Below, in pieces: positions 24,001 to 31,837 of a DNA stretch of 64,000 nt. Made by a program: the position numbers and the translations under genes. Position 1 is the stretch's first letter. The number at the start of each line of letters is the position of its first letter. Source of the stretch: Oceanospirillum sp048270425 (GTDB taxonomy: Bacteria > Pseudomonadota > Gammaproteobacteria > Pseudomonadales > Halomonadaceae); NCBI GenBank assembly GCA_048270425.1, contig JBLWSY010000001.1, forward strand, positions 62,001 through 126,000, given 5' to 3'. The notes beneath the pieces were generated by a model. That model was not told where the DNA came from and searched no databases. It saw nothing but the letters and a program-made list of their open reading frames with translations.

Positions 24001-25179
24001 ATGATTCAATCGTTTAATCCTCCTGTTCGTACCCTGATGGGGCCGGGGCCTTCTGATATTGCTCCTCGTGTTCTGGCCGCGATGTCCCGTCCGACCATCG
24101 GTCACCTTGATCCTGCTTTCATTCAGATGATGGATGAGATCAAGCAGATGCTGCAGTACGCCTTCCAGACCAAAAACGAACTGACCATGCCGGTTTCAGC
24201 ACCGGGTTCTGCCGGTATGGAGACCTGTTTCGTCAATCTGGTTGAGCCGGGTGACAAGGTGATTGTCTGCCAGAACGGTGTTTTTGGCGGCCGTATGAAA
24301 GAGAACGTTGTGCGTTGTGGCGGCGTTGCGGTCATGGTTGAGGATGATTGGGGCGCAGCGGTTAGCGTCGATAAAGTTCAGGCTGCGCTGGAACAGAATC
24401 CGGATGCTAAGGTGCTGGCGTTTGTTCATGCGGAAACCTCTACCGGTGCCATCAGTGATGCCAAGGCCCTGTGCGCTCTGGCGCGGCAGCACGATTGTCT
24501 GACTATTGTGGATGCCGTGACCTCTCTGGGCGGTTCCGAGCTGCGTGTGGACGAGTGGGGCATTGATGCCATCTATTCCGGTACTCAGAAGTGTCTGTCC
24601 TGCCCGCCGGGTATCTCTCCGGTCAGTTTCAGTGAGCGTGCGGTAGAAGCGGTTAAAGCCCGTAAAACGTCAGTACCCAGCTGGTTCCTGGATACCAATC
24701 TGGTGATGGGATACTGGGGCGCAGGTGCCAAGCGTGCATACCACCATACGGCACCGGTTAATGCGCTTTATGCCCTGCATGAAGGCCTGGTGATGCTGCA
24801 GGATGAAGGTCTGGAAAATGCCTGGGCACGTCATGAGAAACACCATCAGGCCCTGCGCGCCGGTCTTGAGGCGATGGGACTGAAGTTCCTGGTAGCGGAA
24901 GGTGAGCGTCTGCCACAGCTGAACTCGGTATTTATTCCGGAAGGGGTGGATGACGCTGCACTGCGTACCACGCTGCTGAACGATTACAGTCTGGAAATCG
25001 GCGCAGGTCTGGGTGCATTCGCCGGTAAGGTATGGCGTATCGGCCTGATGGGCGCGGCCTGTAATCAGCGTAATGTGATGTTGTGTCTGACGGCGCTGGA
25101 AAACACCCTGCTGGCTCAGGGCATTGCACTGGAAGCGGGTAAAGCCGGTCAGGCGGCACTGGTGGTTTACGCCAGTTAA
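24001..25179 (+). CDS. Class V aminotransferase, alanine/serine-glyoxylate type
   Basis: A protein of 392 residues. The start LMGPGPSDIAPRVLAAMSRP and GHLDPAFIQMMDE are typical of alanine-glyoxylate and serine-glyoxylate aminotransferases. The PLP lysine is in SGTQKCLSCPPG, and the phosphate-binding SAPGSAGMET and the cofactor aspartate in DAVTSLGG are present. It would convert glyoxylate to glycine. Gene is complete and followed by a strong terminator, so it is probably a single-gene unit. Confidence 0.88.
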   Translation: MIQSFNPPVRTLMGPGPSDIAPRVLAAMSRPTIGHLDPAFIQMMDEIKQMLQYAFQTKNELTMPVSAPGSAGMETCFVNLVEPGDKVIVCQNGVFGGRMKENVVRCGGVAVMVEDDWGAAVSVDKVQAALEQNPDAKVLAFVHAETSTGAISDAKALCALARQHDCLTIVDAVTSLGGSELRVDEWGIDAIYSGTQKCLSCPPGISPVSFSERAVEAVKARKTSVPSWFLDTNLVMGYWGAGAKRAYHHTAPVNALYALHEGLVMLQDEGLENAWARHEKHHQALRAGLEAMGLKFLVAEGERLPQLNSVFIPEGVDDAALRTTLLNDYSLEIGAGLGAFAGKVWRIGLMGAACNQRNVMLCLTALENTLLAQGIALEAGKAGQAALVVYAS

Positions 25180-25214
25180 GCCAATACAGGTACGTGGCTG
25201 GCGTGCCTGTGAAT

Positions 25215-25254
25215 GCCGACCCGAAGCGGGCAAGCCGCTTCGGGGCGGCCTTTT
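25215..25254 (+). terminator. Intrinsic terminator of the aminotransferase gene
   Basis: CCCGAAGCGG pairs with CCGCTTCGGG around a short loop, extended by GCCG/CGGC, and is followed by TTTT. Confidence 0.75.
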
Positions 25255-25323
25255 GTTGCGGGTATATAAGCCGATAAAGCGCTTTGATTTAAGGTATCAT
25301 GCGGCACCTTTTCCCAACGCCGG

Positions 25324-25626
25324 ATGCCCATGACCATACCCATAACCGATGCTACACCCACCGATATTCTTTGCTCTAACTGCAAAGCTTGCTGTTGTCG
25401 TCTTGAAGTGATGATTATTTCTGCCACCGGTGTACCTGAAACCTTTATCCGGCGTGACGAGTACGGCGGCGAAACCATGAGGCGTCTGGATGATGGCTGG
25501 TGTGTTGCCATGGACCGGGATAGCTTTATGTGTACCATCTATGAGAACCGTCCCTGGATCTGCCGTGAATTTGAGATGGGCTCCTACGAGTGCATGGACG
25601 AGCGTGTAGGGCTTGAAACCCTGTAA
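25324..25626 (+). CDS. YkgJ family cysteine-cluster protein
   Basis: A protein of 100 residues with the YkgJ pattern of cysteines: CSNCKACCCRLEV near residue 17, GWCVAMD near 59, FMCTIYENRPWICREFEMGS near 68. These cysteines are thought to bind zinc or an iron-sulfur cluster. Function not established. Confidence 0.85.
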   Translation: MPMTIPITDATPTDILCSNCKACCCRLEVMIISATGVPETFIRRDEYGGETMRRLDDGWCVAMDRDSFMCTIYENRPWICREFEMGSYECMDERVGLETL

Positions 25627-25736
25627 TGCGATATGAAACCGATGCACGGTCAGTGCGCTATGTTTGCTGGTTGAGTTTTAGTTCTGAATGTATCGCAGGC
25701 TGACCGGATCAGGGGTTATATTCATAGGATGTTGTT

Positions 25737-26081
25737 ATGCAGTTGATCGCTGTTCTGGCTGCTGCCGGCTGGTGTTTTTTACAGGTTTTATTGTTATTTG
25801 TCTCCCTGCAGTGCTCCCTTGGCCTGGTTGATTTAGGGCGCTATCGGGATCGTTCCCCCCGCCTGTTTGATCTGTTTTCGTCGCTGGTTATGCTGGCATT
25901 TTATGCACTGTTGTCACTGCCTTTTATCTCCTGTGCGGTATTTTTCTATGGTGTTGTTGGTATTACCGACTGGCAACAGCTTATGCCCGGGGTTTGGGGG
26001 TCGGTAGGCTGGCTGGTCGCACTAGTGCTGTTTTTTCTCGGTTTGAGTGCGATCGATTGGCTGGCTAAGCGGTCTTTATAG
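25737..26081 (+). CDS. Small inner-membrane protein
   Basis: A protein of 114 residues with three hydrophobic segments (about residues 3-30, 47-75, 85-108) separated by a basic loop (LGRYRDRSPRLFDLF). No family recognised. It precedes two soluble genes with short spacing and may form a small operon with them. Confidence 0.6.
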   Translation: MQLIAVLAAAGWCFLQVLLLFVSLQCSLGLVDLGRYRDRSPRLFDLFSSLVMLAFYALLSLPFISCAVFFYGVVGITDWQQLMPGVWGSVGWLVALVLFFLGLSAIDWLAKRSL

Positions 26082-26114
26082 GTGCTGTTATACAGAACAA
26101 TGGAGAGACAACGG

Positions 26115-26477
26115 ATGTTAACTTTTCCCGCTGATATTGTTGGTTGTGTTATTCAGGTGTCTGATTATCCCGAATTAGCCGAGGCTATTCCGGATACCGA
26201 ACTGGAAATTACGGAGTGCCTGGCACCGGATGAAATACAGAGCGTGACCAGACGATATCAGCCTTATCTTGAAGGCATAACGGCTAATGCGGCGGCTGTT
26301 ACTCTGGGCGATGAGATGCTGTTTATTGGCGCAGGCCCTGAGAATCCGGGCGTAGTCTATTATCTGGATCTTGAGTTTGGTGTTTTCAAACTGCAGCCCA
26401 CCGTTGAGGCTTTTCTGCAATCCCTGAGTTTATCTGTGACGCTGCCTGCCGAGGAGGCCGACGATGCAGTATTTTGA
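26115..26477 (+). CDS. Hypothetical protein, 120 aa
   Basis: The ATG at 26115 is preferred because GGAGAG lies just before it; a GTG at 26082 directly follows the stop of the previous gene. The product is acidic (PELAEAIPDTELEITECLAP), strand-rich, with GDEMLFIGAGPENPGVVYYL. No family recognised. It overlaps the next gene by 14 bases, which suggests co-translation. Confidence 0.6.
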   Translation: MLTFPADIVGCVIQVSDYPELAEAIPDTELEITECLAPDEIQSVTRRYQPYLEGITANAAAVTLGDEMLFIGAGPENPGVVYYLDLEFGVFKLQPTVEAFLQSLSLSVTLPAEEADDAVF

Positions 26478-26922
26478 TCCTTTCCCCGCGACCTGTGAGC
26501 ACTGTGGCCACAGAGCTTCTTACCCTCTGGCCCCTCTTGAAGCAGGCGAAAGCTATTGTGAGAGCTGTGGTGGACTTCTGGTTGATACTGGGCGGGCACT
26601 GCGTGGGGGCCGTAGACGACACGGGATAGAGATCTGGCCGCATCTGCTGATGTTTGAGCTGTTCTGTGTTTTTGATCTGGATTTTGATTGGATCAGTGAT
26701 GAAGATATGGAAGTGCAACGGCTTGATCAGTTGGTGGCTCTGGTGCAGCGCCTGAGGCCGGAATTAACGACAGATCAGATTCTGGCGTTTGAGATGCTGG
26801 CTCCGTTGCGGTCGCTGTTTACAGATGCAGTACTGCTAAGTTCGGAGCTTTCGAGCCTGGCAGAGTCGGTTTATCCGCCGGAGACGACTGATCCGGTAAG
26901 CAGACAGCAGAAAACAGAATAA
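26464..26922 (+). CDS. Hypothetical protein with N-terminal zinc ribbon
   Basis: A protein of 152 residues. CEHCGHRASYPLAPLEAGES then YCESCGG gives two CxxC pairs of a zinc ribbon in residues 11-40. The rest is acidic and helical (LTTDQILAFEMLAPLRSLFT). Function unknown; probably works with the overlapping upstream gene. Confidence 0.6.
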   Translation: MQYFDPFPATCEHCGHRASYPLAPLEAGESYCESCGGLLVDTGRALRGGRRRHGIEIWPHLLMFELFCVFDLDFDWISDEDMEVQRLDQLVALVQRLRPELTTDQILAFEMLAPLRSLFTDAVLLSSELSSLAESVYPPETTDPVSRQQKTE

Positions 26923-26973
26923 GGCAGGATGCCCCTGCGCCAAAGGCTCAGGGGCTGGCAATTCAAACCGTGA

Positions 26974-27369
26974 TCAGAGATTGTTTTCCAGATACTCGCG
27001 GATCGCCAGATCATTGAAAACACAGCTATGGTTGCCACCAAAGCCCACTTCGATAGAAAACGTACCATCAGCAATGCTCATGTTTTTGTTTTCTTCAGCG
27101 TTTTCGGTCAGGTTTTTGATATGCAGGGTTTTAATCTGAGCGATAATCTCTTCCTTAGCATCCTGATCTGCAGCCAGTGTACGGAAAGCAGAGATTACGC
27201 GGTGTAATGCGTAAGTTGGTACAAACTTGATCTCGTCCGCGCTGGCAAAACTGTCCCAGTCAAACGTTACATCGATCTCAGTGGACAGGATCTCCTGAAC
27301 GTCTTTTTTGAACTCTGCTACGTGCTCTTCTTCAATAGAGCGCATCCATTTCTTTTCCTGTAAACCCAT
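26974..27369 (-). CDS. Hypothetical protein, 131 aa
   Basis: A soluble acidic protein beginning MGLQEKKWMRSIEEEHVAEF. The start at 27369 is preferred over 27378 because AGAGAG is correctly spaced for it. Conserved-looking blocks are DVTFDWDSFASADEIKFVPT and FSIEVGFGGNHSCVFNDLAI. It diverges from the MFS transporter gene across 350 bases. No family recognised. Confidence 0.6.
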   Translation of the reverse strand: MGLQEKKWMRSIEEEHVAEFKKDVQEILSTEIDVTFDWDSFASADEIKFVPTYALHRVISAFRTLAADQDAKEEIIAQIKTLHIKNLTENAEENKNMSIADGTFSIEVGFGGNHSCVFNDLAIREYLENNL

Positions 27370-27579
27370 AATATCCATCTCTCTATTCTGGCCTTTTGGG
27401 CCGATTTTAAAGTCATTCTGAACTCTTCGGATAGCGAAGAGCCAGAAGCAAAGCGAGCACAGTCTAGCTTTTATGACTGTTGCTCGCCAGTAAAACTAGG
27501 TTTTTTACTCTATGCTGAGATATTTAGCAATATGCGGTTAATATTAAGCATGGTCCGGCGATTGTTTATTTATTTTTCT

Positions 27580-27666
27580 GGTGATGCAGACACCATCTCC
27601 CTAAGCTAGGTGTTGATCCTTGATCTTTTTTTCTACCGCCTTGGCGTCATGCTTTGGCGGTTTTTC
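27580..27666 (+). promoter_or_regulatory. Candidate attenuator in the leader of the MFS transporter gene
   Basis: A terminator-like hairpin (ACCGCC pairing with GGCGGT, then five T; 27635-27665) sits just before the transporter gene although no gene ends here. Upstream, ACACC at 27590 can pair either with GGTG at 27580 or with GGTGT at 27609, two mutually exclusive hairpins. This is the layout of a transcription attenuator or riboswitch. No known riboswitch class was recognised. Confidence 0.45.
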
Positions 27667-27719
27667 TGTTGTTTCTGCGCCTCTTTTCTTTTTTCTTTTT
27701 CACTTGCGTGGTTTTGTTC

Positions 27720-28937
27720 ATGAAAGCGATTCGCTCTCCGTTTTTTTGGGTCAGTTTTGCCATGTGCGCCGGTGTTATGAGTACTGCTCTGATCAGCCCG
27801 CTGTACGGCATCTACAAAACTGAGTGGTCGCTTTTGGCCAGTGATATTTCTGTGATTTACGTTGTCTATATGGCGGGCGCGCTGGCGGCTCTGCTGTTTC
27901 TGGGCCAGCTATCGGATCGGATCGGGTTCCGGCGAGTGATGCAGATCTCCCTTGTGCTGGTATTTGCAGGCACAGGTCTGACGATGATCGCCTGGGATAC
28001 GCTGAGTCTTAATCTCGCCCGTTTTGTTGTTGGCGTAGCCTCCAGCCTGATGACGACTTCTGCTTCGGTTGGATTACGCCAGTTAGCGACAGGTGCACAT
28101 CCCAATCGTGCCGCTTCTATGAGTGGTGTTCTGATTGCGTTTGGCTTCGGTCTCGGGCCATTGGTTGGTGGGATTATCGGGCAGTGGCTGCCTGAGCCGT
28201 TGATTACGGCTTACCTGCCAACCATGGCGTTGTCAGCCATCGGCTTCTTTGCCTTGCAACGTCTTGATCTGCCAGCCCATGAGCCGATTGCCAAACCTAA
28301 TAAAGATACTGAAACCAAAAAAGCCCGTCAGGCCTGGCTGCCGAAACTGACATGGCCGGAGCCTGATCATTCGCTGGCGTTTATTCTGACCAACGCCTGT
28401 GCCTTTCTGGCCTTTGGTGTGTTTGGTCTTTACGCTTCTATGTCGCCCTTGTTTCTGGAGCAGATGATCGACTGGAAGGGGCCTTTTATCAGTGGTATCT
28501 CCATTGCGGTGATTCTGTTTTTGTCCTCTGGCGCACAGTTGATGACCCGACGCCTGCCGGTCCACTGGTGCGGGTCTATGGGGCTGCTTTCCTTGGCGCT
28601 AAGCTGTGGCTTACTGTTGTTAAACCTTGAGCGCGGCTCCCCATGGATTCTGGCCATCGGCCTTCTGATCACAGCGGCGGGACACGGTATGACACTGCTG
28701 TCCGGTATGAATATGGTCAGTCGTATTGCACAGCCCCATAACCATTCCGGTCTGCTATCGACCTATCTGGTGCTGGGTTATATCGGGAGTATGCTGCCGG
28801 TACTCGGCGTGGGTTGGGTGGCTGATCATTGGGGGCTGCATATTGCGGTGAGCCTTTTTTGCTTTGGTGTGATTGCTCTGGCAGGGGTGAGTGCTCTGTT
28901 CTTCTTCCGTCATCCCCAGATGCAGGCCAGAGACTGA
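27720..28937 (+). CDS. MFS transporter
   Basis: A 12-helix transporter of about 405 residues. The signature between helices 2 and 3 is FLGQLSDRIGFRRVMQISLV; SMSGVLIAFGFGLGPLVGGI marks helix 5. A charged central loop (EPIAKPNKDTETKKARQAWL) separates the two halves. The ATG at 27720 fits the first helix; the frame is open further upstream to 27654, inside the attenuator-like hairpin. Substrate unknown; the size and signature suggest a drug/proton antiporter. Confidence 0.88.
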   Translation: MKAIRSPFFWVSFAMCAGVMSTALISPLYGIYKTEWSLLASDISVIYVVYMAGALAALLFLGQLSDRIGFRRVMQISLVLVFAGTGLTMIAWDTLSLNLARFVVGVASSLMTTSASVGLRQLATGAHPNRAASMSGVLIAFGFGLGPLVGGIIGQWLPEPLITAYLPTMALSAIGFFALQRLDLPAHEPIAKPNKDTETKKARQAWLPKLTWPEPDHSLAFILTNACAFLAFGVFGLYASMSPLFLEQMIDWKGPFISGISIAVILFLSSGAQLMTRRLPVHWCGSMGLLSLALSCGLLLLNLERGSPWILAIGLLITAAGHGMTLLSGMNMVSRIAQPHNHSGLLSTYLVLGYIGSMLPVLGVGWVADHWGLHIAVSLFCFGVIALAGVSALFFFRHPQMQARD

Positions 28938-28983
28938 AGGCTGCTCTTAAGGGACTAACCATTTCTGAGAAAAGGAGTTTGTT

Positions 28984-29352
28984 TTGAAAGCAAAGCGTTT
29001 TGTAGCTTCATCGGCAGTGTTGCTCGGTGTTCTGTCGATTATGTTTGTTAACCAGGCCCTGGCAGGATGTGCTCAGAAAGAGAATGCGACCTGCCTTGTC
29101 TTGACTGAGGGAGAAGAGCTTTCTCAAAGCTGTGATCTCGCGATCTGCGCGAATGTTCATCAGTATTCCCTGCACTGGGATCTGGCGGATGGTCGTAGTG
29201 TTGAAGTTCAGGGCACGACTGAACAAACGGAGATCAGGGTCAATGGCAAACCGGGCGTAGGTATTCCTCATCAGGTACTGAAAGAGGACCTTTCCTGCTT
29301 TGGATTGGCAGATATGTCTGAAGTCATCTGTGCTGTAGATGCACCTTATTAA
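28984..29352 (+). CDS. Small secreted protein, unknown function
   Basis: A protein of 122 residues starting at TTG, chosen because AAAGGAG is well placed. The signal peptide is FVASSAVLLGVLSIMFVNQA with cleavage after ALA. The mature protein has six cysteines (GCAQKENATCLVL, SCDLAICANV, SCFGLADMSEVICAV), probably in disulfides. Family not recognised. Confidence 0.6.
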   Translation: MKAKRFVASSAVLLGVLSIMFVNQALAGCAQKENATCLVLTEGEELSQSCDLAICANVHQYSLHWDLADGRSVEVQGTTEQTEIRVNGKPGVGIPHQVLKEDLSCFGLADMSEVICAVDAPY

Positions 29353-29425
29353 GCTTCAATAAAACGCTCCAAAGTTTGAAACGCGCAGTCTAAAGTCCAT
29401 TAAAGGCGCTGTCGGTGAGGAGTGC

Positions 29426-29713
29426 TTAACAGCACTCTTCCTCGATCTGTTGCAACAGTGCTGTGCTCTCTTTATCGCGAACGAACTCAAAAAACTCGTA
29501 CAGGGTATTGGTCTGACACCCGATATAGAAGAGGTTGTCGTACTGCATCTGACGCTGCTGTGAAAACTTGAGTGAGAAGTAGCGCTTCCAGTTGTTGTCT
29601 TCCGGTAATTTTGACAGCTGTGTTTTAAGACGGTCGATCAGTTTGTCTGCGTTCTGATCACATTCAATGTCGCAAAAGCTGATGTAGCGGTCGGTATTTG
29701 CTGACTGATTCAT
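29426..29713 (-). CDS. cowN: CowN, N2-fixation sustaining protein
   Basis: A protein of 95 residues with the CowN pattern: DRYISFCDIECDQNADKLID, WKRYFSLKF, and the C-terminal end ALLQQIEEECC. In Rhodospirillum rubrum and relatives CowN lets nitrogenase work in the presence of carbon monoxide and its expression is controlled by the CO sensors CooA or RcoM. GGAGTTGTT precedes the ATG. The gene follows a CooA-like regulator gene in the same direction, 60 bases apart. Its stop lies in an AGTGCT/AGCACT hairpin. No nif genes are in the window. Confidence 0.85.
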   Translation of the reverse strand: MNQSANTDRYISFCDIECDQNADKLIDRLKTQLSKLPEDNNWKRYFSLKFSQQRQMQYDNLFYIGCQTNTLYEFFEFVRDKESTALLQQIEEECC

Positions 29714-29773
29714 AACAACTCCATCGGGATTAGGTTTAACGCTGATGATAGGTTGGAGCCGTCGTTTTTTCTG

Positions 29774-30322
29774 TCAGCTGGCTGACACTTCCTGTGCCAG
29801 TGTGCGAATCGCTTCAACATCTGAAAGATGCAGAGTCCGGCGGTTTGGTCTTGTGATCAGCCCCGATTTTTCTAATCGACTCAGAAGGGATGACAGGGTC
29901 TGCCTGCTGGTACCCAAAAGACTGGCCAGCGCTTCTGTATTGCCCGGTAGCGTTACGGTATCTGAATGCTTCAACTGCGATTCATTTAGCAAAAAACGGG
30001 CTAGGCGTTCTTCGACTGACCGGAAGGCGAAATCCTCTATCAGATAAATTGCCTGTGTCATCAGCTGACCGACTTCCCGCAAGGCAGTAATCGCCAGCTC
30101 CGGCTGCACCTGAAAAAGCTGCTGCAGTTGATGCAGAGGCCAGAAGGTCAGTTCCACGGTTTCTACCGCTTCGACCCAGGCCGGAGTGTGACTGACGTAG
30201 ATACTGCCAGGTTGCAGGTAACCCAATGTTTGCTCTTTTCCTGCGCCAAAAAGACAGATCCGTGCCCGGCCCGAACGGATAAAAAAGACACGATTGTCTG
30301 ATGCGCCGGGAGCCGAAATCAT
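29774..30322 (-). CDS. Crp/Fnr family regulator, CooA-like (remaining open part)
   Basis: The open part has 182 residues. It contains the cyclic-nucleotide-binding-type beta barrel (RVFFIRSGRARICLFGAG, GSIYVSHTPAWVEAVETVEL) and a C-terminal helix-turn-helix (EALASLLGTSRQTLSSLLSR). SH in YVSHTPAW aligns by eye with the heme-ligand histidine region of CooA (CMHSGCLVEA). The first barrel strands are missing; they are encoded upstream in the same frame but cut off by an amber codon at 30353-30355. Unless there is readthrough or internal initiation at 30322, the protein is probably inactive. Confidence 0.7.
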   Translation of the reverse strand: MISAPGASDNRVFFIRSGRARICLFGAGKEQTLGYLQPGSIYVSHTPAWVEAVETVELTFWPLHQLQQLFQVQPELAITALREVGQLMTQAIYLIEDFAFRSVEERLARFLLNESQLKHSDTVTLPGNTEALASLLGTSRQTLSSLLSRLEKSGLITRPNRRTLHLSDVEAIRTLAQEVSAS

Positions 30323-30496
30323 CTCCTGCCGTGGATAACGTCGGCTTTGTCCCTAGGGTAACCGATCAAACCAAAGCGGAGATGATGCTGAAAGCGGATC
30401 AGAGGTTGAGGCTGAGCTCGGAGGCTGTTTTGAACCTGTACCGCAGGTCTGTGTGGGGTGAACGGTCAGCTGAGCGGATGAGTAGGGGCAGGACAT
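30323..30496 (-). pseudogene. 5' part of the CooA-like gene, interrupted by TAG
   Basis: A start codon at 30496 has GGGAGA in good position and opens a frame that encodes a serine-rich N-terminus, then PLWFDRLP, a TAG at 30353-30355, and GQSRRYPRQE continuing in frame into the regulator. RRYPRQEMI then APG is the usual first barrel strand of Crp/Fnr proteins, so the frame upstream of 30322 is real coding sequence. The complete gene would encode 240 residues. Confidence 0.65.
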
Positions 30497-30503
30497 GAAA
30501 ATC

Positions 30504-30539
30504 TCCCGAATATAATGATGTTCAGATCGTTATTCGGGA
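30504..30539. promoter_or_regulatory. Inverted repeat at the start of the CooA-like gene
   Basis: TCCCGAATA and TATTCGGGA form a perfect 9-bp inverted repeat with an 18-base spacer that is itself partly paired. It lies within 45 bases of the start codon at 30496 and overlaps the GGGAGA ribosome-binding site, so it could be an operator or an RNA hairpin that hides the ribosome-binding site. Confidence 0.5.
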
Positions 30540-30781
30540 TACAGCAAACAGCGTGGCGTTGAAACGGGTTGAACGAAAAGTTGTAGGGTAAACCGAAAAT
30601 TTAAAAAAAACTGGGTAACGAAAAATCAATGGCTATGTGACTTTTCAAACCGTAGGCTGCAATATGATTTAACCTATGTTGAGAGATTTTTAGTTGTTTT
30701 TTCTGCCTAATAGGCAGACTTTGTGTCGGCATATAAACATACTAATATTAAGCCTTAATCATAATTAGAGATTAAATATAT

Positions 30782-31780
30782 ATGCTTGGAACAACCATGG
30801 GCAATATGAAAATACCGTATGGAGTAAATACTTCTGGAAAATTCACTTCTTCAGATTCCGCAGAAAAAGGCTCGGTGTACTTTTGTCCATGCTGCGGTGA
30901 AAGGCTTACTTATCACGATGGAGGTGCTAAAACAAAATACTTTGAGCACCCAGCGTCATCTAATTGCAGTCTAGAGTCAGTTTTACATATAACAGCTAAA
31001 GAATTGATTCGATCTGTCATTGAAAATAATGCTGAAGGTAAGCAGGAAATCAATCTTGAAAATTATTGCCAAGGTTGCGAGAGGCAGTTTTCTTCTATAT
31101 TGCCAATAAATACATTTTCATCTGCTGGCTTTGAAGTGAATGTTGGTGGTTTCACTTTTGATGTAGTTGGTTATCGAAATGGATCAATTGGCTTGGCTGT
31201 AGAAATTATAAATAACCATGAAATAGATGTTGTCAAAGCAAAACACTGTCAAGTCTATTGGGTTAAAATAAAAGTTGATGATGTACTTGACAATCCAGAA
31301 AAATGGATTCCTATGCAGTCAAATCTAAAGAGATCTTATTGTATAGATTGTAAAAAACATTTTAAGAATGTGATTGAAGTTGCAAATCAATTTTGCATCG
31401 AAAGGTCTATGTATTCCCCGGTAAAGAATCCAGCTAAAGCTAATTATATAGCTGACATTGAAACTTGCTTTAAATGTAAACAAGAGATTCCGGTCTTTTG
31501 GTGGAAAGGCGTCCCCTTCTGTGATGTTGAGCCACCCAATCCAAAGCCAAAAACTGTTCAATACAGGTACTCAAAGCGGTACGGAGGCTCATATTGGGCA
31601 AATACATGTCCAATATGCAATGTGATTCAAGGTGACAACTATCTGTATCTTTCCGATAACGCTCCATTCAAAGGTTTGCCACTATCGAAAGAAGTTAGAT
31701 CAACAGTGGGTAATATAAGAAGTTTGCCGGACGAAATGTCAGTATCGGATGCAATTAATTTTTTGACCAGAAATTTTTAA
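30782..31780 (+). CDS. CoiA-like protein with zinc motifs and nuclease-like core
   Basis: A protein of up to 332 residues; ATGs at 30782, 30797 and 30806 are all possible, none with a strong ribosome-binding site. Residues 33-70 resemble the CoiA zinc region (YFCPCCGERLTYHDGGAKTK, then FEHPASSNC). FTFDVVGYR and GLAVEIINNHEIDVVKAKH fit the competence CoiA-like nuclease core (D followed by E in a strand, then an HEID motif). Further CxxC pairs occur at CIDC, CFKC and CPIC. It is AT-rich and sits 58 bases upstream of a large ATPase gene, with which it probably forms one module. Confidence 0.65.
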   Translation: MLGTTMGNMKIPYGVNTSGKFTSSDSAEKGSVYFCPCCGERLTYHDGGAKTKYFEHPASSNCSLESVLHITAKELIRSVIENNAEGKQEINLENYCQGCERQFSSILPINTFSSAGFEVNVGGFTFDVVGYRNGSIGLAVEIINNHEIDVVKAKHCQVYWVKIKVDDVLDNPEKWIPMQSNLKRSYCIDCKKHFKNVIEVANQFCIERSMYSPVKNPAKANYIADIETCFKCKQEIPVFWWKGVPFCDVEPPNPKPKTVQYRYSKRYGGSYWANTCPICNVIQGDNYLYLSDNAPFKGLPLSKEVRSTVGNIRSLPDEMSVSDAINFLTRNF

Positions 31781-31837
31781 ATCCGCTAAGATATATTGAT
31801 GGTTGTTTTTTTAACTTGTAAGATATTGGAAGTCGAT

